Shown: in pieces, positions 54,447-64,000 of the stretch | How positions within the stretch are numbered: position 1 is the stretch's first letter | Layout: each line of letters opens with the position of its first letter | Assembly: GCA_027924585.1 (NCBI GenBank) | Contig: BSBM01000319.1 | Span: 5,919,001-5,983,000 of the forward strand | DNA length: 64,000 nt | Reading direction: 5' to 3' | Origin: Larix kaempferi | Lineage: Eukaryota; Streptophyta; Pinopsida; Pinales; Pinaceae | Position numbers and translations under genes: made by a program | The notes under the pieces: generated by a model | What the model saw: only the letters and a program-made list of their open reading frames with translations | What the model was told of the DNA's origin: nothing | Database searches by the model: none

Positions 54447-55991
54447 CTATAGGTCCTCTTGTTCCTCATCCTCTTCGGGTAACTGTGAATCTCGATTGGT
54501 CTGATCATTGGAGGATTCAGGAATAGTTTGGGATTCTGTTGCCAAGGCTCTAAAAATGGAATAAATTTCTTCATTTGAAAGTCCTTCAGTAGGATCAGGA
54601 GGTGGTGGATTCTGAGGAGGCTGATAAGGTCTCCTAAAAGGTGGCCCTGCAAAACCTCTGTTTTGGTTTTGATTCTCGTTGTTATTTCTTTTCAAATCGA
54701 CCATCTCATTTGACATCTTTTGAAGGAACTTCTTTACATCAGTCATGTCAAAAGGATTCTTGTTTTGGGTAGAATCCTTGGGCACGATGTCAGTTTTCTT
54801 CTTAGATGTGGAAGTAGAGGGTTTCTCTTCTACTACATCTGGACTATCCTTCAAACAATAGATATCCTTTTCAACTTGAATAGCTTCAGCATAGGCTTCA
54901 TATAAGTTGTTTTTATGTGCCCTTTTTACCCACATTGCAATAGGGGCAGAGAGACCCTTTTCATAAAAGGAAACGAGAAGCTCTTCTGCTGGGAGAACAG
55001 GAGCAAGAATTCCATTCTTTAGGTAAGAGAATCGTTGATTGTAATATTTAATCCTTCCTTTACCTTTCATATTTATAGAAGATAACTCCAAAATTAAATC
55101 CTGTGGTGTTTTGTCATCTACAAACTTTTGGATAAACAACTTCTAGAAATCATCCCATGATGTTATGGACCTGGCTTCCAAGGAAAAATACCATGTGGAT
55201 GCTTTACCTTCAAATGTGTAAGGGAAGAGTCTACACACCACATCCTCATGTATCACACTCCTAAGTTTGATAGCTTGCATGAATGTTTTGATATGATCCA
55301 ACGAAGGTGACTTGTCATCTGGATTCAATTTGGGAAGCCATTTCTCAAGGTTCTTAGGTAACTGTGTTGGTCTCCAAGTATCCACACAGCATCTTGGTCA
55401 AGCCAAGGTTTGTTATGGCCTTCTCCAGCCATAGGTGGTTCTTCTTCTTCTTCGGATGAAGAGTCAGAAGAGTGTTCACTTTCGGACGAGGAGGATGAAT
55501 ATGAAGGAGGAGACGGTGGTGGTCCACCTGAAGGAATTACTTGTGAAGCTGATTCTATTTCAGTGAATAATAAATCAAGATCAAATTCAGGGGGTTGTTG
55601 CTGATTTGATGAAATATTTTGTTCAGTATTTTGCTCAGTGTTTAGTTCACCTCAATGTTGATTGACTTGATTTTCTTGAACATTTGCTTGTGGATTAGTG
55701 TTTTCTTGGTGAATTGCCGCTAATCCTTGAATTCTCTGTAGAGAGTCTCTGCTGCAATCTAGAAGCACTATCACTGGACCTTTTGAGTATCTCTTCAAGT
55801 AAAATAGGTCCTCTAGTGGGTACTGTAATAATAATATCTCTTGTTGTTGGATCTCGGTGAGCTATTGGGGTAACAGGGATAATAGTGGGTTGTTGCACCA
55901 GTTTCTCAACAGAAGTAGATGTCTGTGTGTGGCTTTGGGTGACAATCGGTATTCTTGCTAGAGGAGGTTTCTGAGCATTCTCTTTAGGCAT
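54447..55991 (-). pseudogene. gag of the Tat-like element
   Basis: Starts MPKENAQKPP at 55991. An N-terminal proline/threonine-rich part, a Ser/Glu-rich part (SSSSESEHSSDSSSEEEE near 55430-55500) and the Gag core follow: LPKNLEKWLPKLN, IKLRSVIHEDVVCRLFPYTFEGKASTWYFSL, then after a TAG at 55141-55143 KLFIQKFVDDKTPQDLILELSSI. The C-terminus (GFAGPPFRRPYQPP) is Pro/Asn/Gln-rich. Frame breaks lie near 55390 and at 55141. No CCHC finger is seen. Confidence 0.82.
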
Positions 55992-55995
55992 AGTT

Positions 55996-56026
55996 AACTA
56001 CTGGCCCTCCTTCTACCGCCATTTTT
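55996..56026 (-). other. leader and candidate primer site of the Tat-like element
   Basis: On the minus strand the LTR end ...cctca is followed by aaaaa and then tggcggtagaaggaggg. The tgg start in this position is right for a primer binding site, but I cannot match the rest to a tRNA from memory. Confidence 0.4.
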
Positions 56027-58003
56027 TGAGGCCTCGGGGGTGCAGGGTAATTGCAAGGTGCTGGAATGGGTCCGAGGCTCCCAACAGAGGGTGAAAACCC
56101 AGACTGAAAGTCTTCGAAAGACCCTACGCAAGGGTAGTTCTATCCCCAGCCTATTTGGTATGGAATTCTCCCACGGATATTCGGCCTCCGCTGGCACTCT
56201 ATGAGTTGGTGTTTCAATTGATAAGATCAGTTCTCCACTTAAGGAAAACAAAAGTATGAAAACTTAAAACGTTCTAACTTAACCTATGTGAGAAAAGGAT
56301 CTACTCTAGGTTAAATTTGATCTAAGGAAAAGCTTGTTGTTGAGCAGATCAATCTTGATGTGAGAGGGATAAGTGTGTTTGCCAACTTCAATAGAAATGT
56401 AAAAGATGCATTTACTTATTCACTTAGATCATGATCAGTTAATGAAAATTAAGTGACAATAATTTAAGCATGTAACCTGTTTAAGATTAACCTGTAATCA
56501 CCTTGTTAATTGAAAAATTAACAATGACTAAATTGAATGTTGATCATTTGTAGAAATCGATAAAGAAAACATCTCCATTGACAGAAATTCAATAAAACAT
56601 TTTCACACACATATCAGCCATAAAAAGAAATCAGTATAACAAATTCTTGTGTAAATTAATGCTTGCAAAAGATCACACACTGTAGATGACAATTTTAAGT
56701 AAGAAATCAAGTACTGTCAAAGAAACTTGAACAATAAACAAGAGATGATTCAAAGGGATTAGTTTACTATATTAATGAAGTCTGTAAACAAAATTACAAA
56801 GCTCTGCTAAGACAGAGTATCTCCAGTCGTCTCCTGCTGATTTCTAACCCAAAAATTATCAACCCCTAACCTTGAGAAGGATTCCTCCTTAAATAAGAAT
56901 TACAACAGAGTACAAAATGGAAATTCCCAAAATAGGGATTACAAAAATCGAATCCAGCTATTGATCCAGAAAGTTCTGCCATTTAGCGGATATCTCTAAC
57001 AACTTTAGCTCAAACGATTCCCTCCAAGCCTACGATAAAGTTTGAAATAAGGATGATTTTATAATTTCAGGAAAATCCCAGAACAAAATTTGTGGAATAA
57101 AATAATGGCCTTCTAGCTGTCAATAACCGACAACAGATGGTTCAACGAATCTTCCTGTTGAATCGCTTTAGAGTCTTCCTCGTGATTCGTGACGTTCTCA
57201 AAAACAGAAAAATCGGACAATAGGTCTTGCTTTGCGGGAGCTGGTGGATTGACAGGTTCTTCATTGATTATAAAATCATGGATGATAGAGTCATCTTGAT
57301 CACGCTGTTGTTTATTGATTTCTTCTTTGTTCTTCTGAGGGAGTAGTATGCAAAAGGGCAGTGTTTGAGAATATTCCTCTTCGCTATCACTGCTAGCATC
57401 GGGAACACCTACGTCAAAGGGTGGCGACATAGGTTCTGGAAATAGCAAAGACTGAAGTTCATCTTGCATAGAACATCCATCGAAGGATTCATAACCTGTC
57501 TGCATGTTACTCACCAGATCGTAAAAAAGAAAGCTTGCAAAACATGAACTTTTCTAACAAATACAGACGACGAACTAAGTGGCTCACACTTGCAACCATA
57601 TTTAAGAAGAGTTAAAGAAAATCAAAATGATTGAATATGATGAGCTGCTATGATTAAAATCATACGAATTTAAAACTACAATCATTTGAACTGAAATGAA
57701 ACGACATCACAGCATGTTAATCCAAAATGGATCATAACAAAGTACAATTTTAACAGAATCACGCATAATTCGACTTCGCATCGGAAAATTGTCATTACAG
57801 GCCAATCTTATCAAGCCATCATATCTTCAAAGATGATCATGACGTGCGAATTGCAATGAGAAACCTGGTTGTAAGAGCAATGAAAAAATGAGGCATTAAA
57901 ACATAAATTTGAATGACTGAATTTCATCCACTGGATCAAATGAATGGATGGTGAAGATTTACCAATAAAAGACGTGGGGTCGGATCTTGGAGAATTACTC
58001 ACA
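56027..58003 (-). repeat. 5' LTR of the Tat-like element
   Basis: 1977 bp, the pair of 45993-47968. The plus-strand ends are tgaggcct and actcaca. Confidence 0.88.
57113..57514 (-). CDS. LTR-encoded acidic ORF, 133 codons (5' LTR copy)
   Basis: Partner of 47078-47479, with identical length, start (MSNMQTGYESFDGC) and end (NHLLSVIDS). About 22 nucleotide differences over 402 positions separate the copies, about 12 of them changing an amino acid and none creating a stop. Being in the 5' LTR it could lie in the transcript or upstream of it, depending on the start site, which I cannot place. Confidence 0.4.
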   Translation of the reverse strand: MSNMQTGYESFDGCSMQDELQSLLFPEPMSPPFDVGVPDASSDSEEEYSQTLPFCILLPQKNKEEINKQQRDQDDSIIHDFIINEEPVNPPAPAKQDLLSDFSVFENVTNHEEDSKAIQQEDSLNHLLSVIDS

Positions 58004-61000
58004 AAAAATAATTTTAAAAACACCACATGCTCATGTATGCCATCTAAAAACATTTCATCATAAAATAATTTTATGCAATTATAACATGTGATCATATCAT
58101 GAAATATCAATATAAAAATATCACCTTATCATATCTTCATCAAATATTTGCATGCCATCAAATACATTACATCAACATAAATAGAACAAAACCACATTTT
58201 AAATACCACAAGTGCTCCTAAGACGACAACCTAAAAGCATGAATATGATAATCATCTTCACACATAGCATATGCAAATCAATACAACATCATGAACATCA
58301 ATATCATGATTCATCGACAAAATCCAAGTTACTTGTATACATGAATTCACTTTTTAACCTTTTCCATCGAAACTAACTCTACAAAGAACCATCTTGAAAT
58401 ACCTTCATGAAATGCTAAGAGTGTCATTTAATATTGTCAAGATATTAGTTATTTTTTAATTATAATTTCTTATTTTACAAGAAGAAAATTGATATTTTAT
58501 AGGACCAATGTTATACCTTCATTAAAATACACTTTTAACACTTTCATGTAAGCCACCATCATTTAGAGCCACAACGATCTAGGCACCTGTAATTGATACT
58601 TTATAGGACCAATGTTATACCTTCATTAAAATACACATTTAAAATTTTCATCTAAGCCACGAATCTAGGCACATGTTCTTATTCGAACATTGAAATTCAA
58701 CCATAAGTTAGTAAAAGGCGTGCCTTAAATTTTGAAATAAAAATTAAATTACGATTTCTATAATAACATTAATAAATGTTTCTACTTTTAACCCATGATA
58801 CAATATTGTTTCTCTATCTGGTAGTTTTTTTGTATCAGTTGATCATTTCTCAAGGTTCTAATGTCACTTCACACCCTTGGATTGATTTATTCAAAGGATT
58901 GTTGCCCCATAGGTACATAAAGATTTTGGATGTGAAGTCATTTTTCGTTTAAGCTTTTTGTTGTGCTTTATCCACTTATATCTCAAAATAATTCAATCTT
59001 AGCAATTTATTCCTACATCAATTTAATTTCATCATTGGAATTCCCCAATTTAATTACATAACTTAGAATTTGACCTTAGTACCCTTGACAACAAGTATCT
59101 ATACCAAGATACTTATCAATTGCAACTGTCATGCCCATCACCTTGATATGGTCATCTCACTTCCCACTTACTACACAGTAAATGATTGGATCACTTACTT
59201 GAACCCATAATAAGTCCACATATATCTAGTAGAGTTTGATTGCGGTAAAATGTACTGTTTATTCCTAAACTGTTTTGATGACTACCCAAATTATTCTGCC
59301 ATAATTATTCCATCAAGTATTCCAAATTATTTCATCATTTTCTAAGATAAGGTACTATTTCTTGTTGTTTCCTGATCTGTAATTTAAGTCACTTATTTAT
59401 TCAACATTATTTAAGTTGCAAGTTTTGACAAAATTTTGTTTTCCTTAACTTAATCATATTCCATAATTGGTAAGTTTATGCCTACATGAGCGAACAACGT
59501 GATGCTTCAAAACAATCACATTTTTGTCCTTCAACCACACTAGTTTCTAAAGATAGTCTATTGATTATTATGTTTTTGAAAATAGTAGTCCAACAAATCC
59601 TATAAGTCTCTTTCATTAGTACGACATATGTTTTGGGTCATGCTCACTACATGGAACACAAAAAGGTCAATATCCATTATAGATAAAATAGGAAAATCTA
59701 GAGAACAACTATTGTCATTCGTACCCAAGCGTGTTCAACGATGCCTTGTGCATATTATTTTTGTTACGAAATGTATCCCCTTCATTTATTTGTGGAATTC
59801 TCAACTCAAATTGCCTAGTTAATTTACAATTTGATTTTATTCCATAATCTCCTTTGAAGTATATAGTTATTACTATTTTTCCATTTTATTTATTTCTATC
59901 ATCCTTCGATGTTGGTAATGGTTACCAGAGTTATAATAACTTATTATCATTTGAAAATTTAAGTTCACAATTTAGTCTTCCTTCTAAAGGTAACTTCATA
60001 CAATGTTTTATAAGTTAACTATACACCGCTAACACTTAAGACAATGTTTGAGAAGCCTTTCTTCCTAGTCTTAAAATCCTGGTCTCTTTGTAATTACATT
60101 TCCATCTTTTCATTCTAATAGTAGAATAACTACCATTCAAAGTATAGCTAGACATTATCTTTAAGGTATGTACACATTGCCTCATGTTTTGACTTAATTT
60201 GAAGTGTATCATTGAGACATTGTACCATTATATTCTTAAATCAATCAATTATATTTTCCTCACATTTTTCATGAATAACCAATATCTTCTTCACTTCTTC
60301 AAGTTACATATGCCAATTTAACTTATTAGGTGATTCTATGCTAATTCACACATGATGACCTCTTCTTAATGTCCATAGCAAGGCTCCTAAGCTCATAGGC
60401 CAAGGGAAACACAAATGACACAGGCTAGTCTTATCACACACCCATTAGTGTATCCTACCAATGTATTAATTAGGGGCATAATCACGTTATACAGAGTGTA
60501 TCAAATATGCCATTCGTCCACTTATACCAGTTATAAGTTGCTTAATTTTCTAGAGAGTTTATTCCTTTCCAAGTCATCATATCTTATATGTACATATGGC
60601 CATATTTATAGGTGCTTTTATCTAGGAAAATTTTTAGGGGCGAAATTTAAACCATGGGCTAATTTTCAATGTTTTTTTCCAAAACAATATCCAACAATTT
60701 CTATTTTTTATAAAATGATTCACCCAAATTCCATAGGATAAAAATATTTTATTCTAAACATTGCCAAAATTGTCCAAAAACTATTTAAATCCTTAGCAAA
60801 TTGAATATTTTTACAAAAATATCACCAAGGATTTTATGGTTGGAAATTAAGAATTAGTAAGATTGACAAATATTTCTACACGTAAAAAAATTATGGATCC
60901 TTAAAATTTTCTCCGCTACTATCATACACTTCTGTCATATATGTTTTGAAATCCAAGGTTTAAAGTTGTCATTATTTAACACATTGCATGAGTTTGGGGA

Positions 61001-61969
61001 TTTCATAGACATGATATTAATTAACCTCATCGTATATGTTTTATTGTTCATATTAATAACCAATCATGCATACTTTGATAGACTTCCAACCATCAAAATG
61101 AAGAAGAGAGGGAGGAGAAGAAGAAGATGCAACCTACAGAGTTCCAATTTGTCATGTGTCAAATCTCCTTTTTTTGTGTCACTAGTTCTAATGCACTCCA
61201 CCTAAAGGTTTTTGTATTTTCCTATGTTGACCTAGGCCTATACCAGATTACGTGTATTGCACTTGGAGTGGCCATGATGATGCCCTTAATGCCTTTGACA
61301 ACTCATCAAATTGTGTCCCAATTATAGCTGGTCTATTATTAGAAAGCTCCACTTGATATCTTATGACTCCAAATCAAACTCTAATCTCTTTATAAATACC
61401 ACTAATTAGATCCCCAAATATATTGTCTCCCTGGGATAGTTTTGCAAATGCTCTAGGAGACCAAGGGTATGTGAAACTTACACTCAAGACAATATGATGG
61501 GATATTATCGAGAATATTATTTCCCAATGATAGTACATGGAGATGATAAAATGAAACTAGGTGAAACTCAAAACAAAGATTCATAAATACAATAATTACA
61601 TCATTTTGCTGCATAAATTATCTTTACAAAAGCAACTTCTTCACACTAGTTAACTCCTACCGAACATTAGCCAGTATAGAATAAATCTCCAAGTTAAGGT
61701 GGCATTATTTGTTTCGAGTTAATCAATTCATTGTATTTCCATTCTTCCCCTCTTCAAGAGGCGACATCCTCAGAGCAAGATCATCATTATAAAATTATCA
61801 CAGCTCAAACAATTATCACAAATCCCCTTTTATATATTTGCCAATGATTCACATAATATCAATATCATTAAATTGCCATTTTCGATTTACATATTATCAC
61901 TAATTTACCATTTTTAAATCTCATTTATAATTTTATCTTATATATCTATATTACAAAAAATATTTAAAT
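58004..61969. other. AT-rich intergenic region, no gene recognised
   Basis: No domain is seen in any frame over 4 kb. The longest frames (60415-60741 and 60966-61205) are hydrophobic or basic and unrecognised. A TATA-like tatataaaagggg on the minus strand near 61834-61846 could belong to the LTR-like repeat at 61970-62430. Confidence 0.4.
58487..58680. repeat. 104-bp tandem duplication
   Basis: The unit beginning aattgatattttataggacc starts at 58487 and again at 58591. The second copy has lost a short piece (the catcatttagagcc phrase). Confidence 0.85.
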
Positions 61970-62430
61970 TTAAATTTCCATTTTCCTTTTACACATAATT
62001 AACTAATTAAACGAGCATAGATCCATCTTAAACCCGTATCTATCAAGCACCGAGAGAAATCCAATTTCTTGAGGTGTATTTCTTTTTTAAAATTTAAACT
62101 CAAGAAATTTGATATCTCTTGATTGATAGACCCGGTTTAAGTTTTAAGTTTTTATTTTATAAACGAATATCGATTTTTTAAATACTTTTCATAATATTTT
62201 ATTTTATGAGCCAACATGAATTTTTTTTAAACAATTTCATTAATTTTTTATTTTATGAGCTGACATGAATTTATTAATGGCCGACATAATATAATTTATT
62301 ACTTTTTACTATTAGATGTAACGTTACATCACATATGTAATGCTACACATACACGTTACAACATCTCCCCCATACTAGATTGTAAAGCACCTCATTTCAC
62401 TTGATGCAATTAATTTAAATAAACTTTTAT
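61970..62430 (-). repeat. LTR-like repeat, inverted relative of 44216-44880
   Basis: On the minus strand agtatgggggagatg at about 62365-62379 is followed by ttgtaacgtg, then atgttggctcataaaat and atggatctatgct phrases that match 44283-44640. It lacks the internal 185-bp duplication. Confidence 0.55.
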
Positions 62431-62454
62431 ATTTTAATAATACAAATTTAACAT

Positions 62455-62476
62455 ATATATATATATATATATATAT
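62455..62476. repeat. (AT)n microsatellite
   Basis: About 22 bp of alternating AT beside a tandem duplication. Confidence 0.9.
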
Positions 62477-62477
62477 A

Positions 62478-62695
62478 ACATTTTAATTAATACAATTATT
62501 CCATCATCGCATATTCATATCCGTTTTACACTAGAATGCTTTAAGTGTAAAGTCCCATACATGAAATATATGTTCATATCCACGTATTTAACATTTTAAT
62601 TAATAACAATTATTCCATCATCACATATTCGTATCCTTTTTACACTAGTATGCTTTAAGTGTAAAGTCCCATACATGAAATATATGTTACGTTAT
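62478..62695. repeat. 112-bp tandem duplication with internal hairpin
   Basis: The unit beginning acattttaattaata starts at 62478 and 62590. Each unit contains tttacact...aagtgtaaa, an 8-9-bp-arm hairpin. The copies differ at few positions. Confidence 0.85.
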
Positions 62696-63670
62696 ATCAC
62701 ATACCTCCACTAAGTCATTCCCAAATTTTCATTTACTTTATTAAATTTAATGCCACGATTATATACTACTTACAATATGCCCTTTTTTGGAAAATTTTAA
62801 GGGTTTAGGTTTAACATTCAAAGGTCTTAATTAAAGGTGGAAAAATACTACAATGTTATTAACTAAATAAATCAAAATATACAATATTTTCATTTTTATT
62901 CATACTCACAATTTTAGTAACATGTATTTAATAAATGATGTTGTAGAAGTAACTTTTGTGAATTTATATAGATAATAATTTAATGATGTATAAATAATTT
63001 TGATTGTTTTTTGAAATTTGTCAAACTAATTTTTGGAGAATTATTATTGATTACTATCTCCAAATGTTAATAGACTTATCACCATTATTCAAGGAAAATC
63101 ATGCCACCTAAAATAACTTATAGATGATTCATAAGAAGGTAGATTTACACTTTTACCATACGCCATATGCATGTAGATTTTGACCCAACCAAATTGTACA
63201 ATCCTTATACTAAAAAAATGTTATTATTATTATTTTTAATTATCATTATTTTATATTTATTTTTCAATGAAATGCATATTAGAGAATACCCAACCTAATC
63301 CAATGAGATCCAATGAATGTAAATCACTTTGTGTATGAAAATATATAGTTATTTTATGAATTTTTTCTAAAGTTTAATTATTATCTTTCCTCATAATCAT
63401 GTATGTTGGACTTAATAAATATCTTTGTTAAAAGACAAAGAAAATTCAAAACAAAACAAATGCAAAACTTTGTCACAACTTATAGGCACCATAATTTAAT
63501 TGGATTATTACTCTCTATGACTATTGTTTTCAATTTTTTTAGTTGTATGGGTTGAAAAAACAAGAGAAAATTTACAATGTTTTTAAACACATTATTATTA
63601 AAATGTTTTTTTTTTAATTCAAAAAATGATTTAATTACTCTTTGATTGAAATAAAAAGGAAGTGATGAAG
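62696..63670. other. AT-rich intergenic region
   Basis: No gene or repeat is recognised. Confidence 0.4.
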
Positions 63671-63881
63671 TTGAGAGGGTTAGCTCAATTGTCATGATTT
63701 AGATGTGAGATCTCTCCTCCAATGTAGTGGAGGTCATGGGTTTGACTCTCTTCGATTCCTCTAAAGTGACGTGCCTAAAGGTACTTGGAACTTAGGCACA
63801 GTTGACTTTACATTGGGTTCCATCCTTGAGATGAGGAGAAATGCCGAAAAGTTTCCTTGAGAATTATAATCCAAAAAAAAA
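63671..63881 (+). mobile_element. SINE, tRNA-derived, plus strand
   Basis: A box ttagctcaattg at 63680-63692 and B box gggtttgactc at 63738-63749, then the body shared with 12605-12845 (tacattgggttccatcctt and agtttccttgag), ending in an A run at about 63873-63881. The structure fits a polymerase III-transcribed plant SINE. It lacks coding capacity. Confidence 0.75.
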
Positions 63882-64000
63882 GGTGACATAATAAGTTTTT
63901 TATTATCAAACCACTATATATATATATATATATATAGATAACTAGTTCTTCCATTTTCAATAAAATTGATTTGAAGGCAAGTACATTTCTTGTTAATTTT
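63882..64000. other. right end of window, AT-rich
   Basis: Contains an (AT)n run at about 63915-63936; nothing else is seen. Confidence 0.5.

Larger units (their letters stand above)
45993..58003 (-). mobile_element. Tat-like Ty3/Gypsy LTR retrotransposon, nearly full length, inactive
   Basis: 12.0-kb element on the minus strand. The 5' LTR is 56027-58003 and the 3' LTR 45993-47968. Order in the sense direction: leader, gag, protease, archaeal-type RNase H, reverse transcriptase, Gypsy RNase H, integrase, then about 2 kb of non-coding 3' sequence. All coding parts have stops or frameshifts. The LTRs differ at about 5-6% of positions in the segments that I compared, so the insertion is not recent. 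No matching target duplication is evident at the borders. Confidence 0.9.

Noticed and set aside
61230-61260. primer site tggtataggcctagg on the minus strand for a Copia element
   Set aside because: Differs too much from the initiator-Met site, and no LTR end could be placed beside it.

Overview
This is plant nuclear DNA of the intergenic kind. It is AT-rich and built almost entirely from transposable elements and their debris; I found no intact host gene. Evidence for a plant: Ty3/Gypsy elements with initiator-Met-type and Arg-type primer binding sites, a Tat-like Gypsy element with a second (archaeal-type) RNase H, a DUF659 hAT transposase, an L1-type LINE and tRNA-derived SINEs. The repeat load suggests a large seed-plant genome; a gymnosperm is possible but the sequence does not prove it.

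Layout. 1-5.6 kb: short palindromic 'word' clusters, tandem repeats and a probable degraded Copia-type LTR region. 5.6-8.2 kb: a 110-bp foldback, then a dead BED/DUF659 hAT transposase. 8.2-14.4 kb: SINE copies, microsatellites and word clusters, including a near-perfect 61-bp hairpin. 14.43-30.82 kb: the most striking structure, a tandem array of about 2.9 copies of a 5.7-kb unit. Each unit holds a minus-strand gag-only retroelement with a tRNA-Arg-type primer site, and inside it a plus-strand 2.7-kb LTR retrotransposon at the same site with the same ATGCA target duplication. The inner element codes for a retropepsin-fold protein without the catalytic Asp-Ser/Thr-Gly, fused to a coiled coil and a basic tail; it is open only in the middle unit. 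30.8-45.9 kb: low-information DNA with an LTR-like promoter, an L1-type LINE with an inverted 5' part, word clusters and several short tandem duplications. 45.99-58.00 kb: a nearly full-length minus-strand Tat-like Gypsy element with 1.98-kb LTRs (order gag-PR-aRNH-RT-RNH-INT), broken by many lesions. Each LTR carries an intact 133-codon ORF. 58-64 kb: AT-rich DNA with tandem duplications, an inverted relative of a repeat at 44.2-44.9 kb, and a SINE.

How it fits together. None of the elements looks autonomous. The inner and gag-only elements would need reverse transcriptase and integrase supplied from elsewhere. Because all three inner copies share one insertion site, the nested insertion came first and unequal exchange then multiplied the compound unit. 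Coordinates of LTRs, primer sites and ORFs were read directly; outer limits of degraded elements are approximate.
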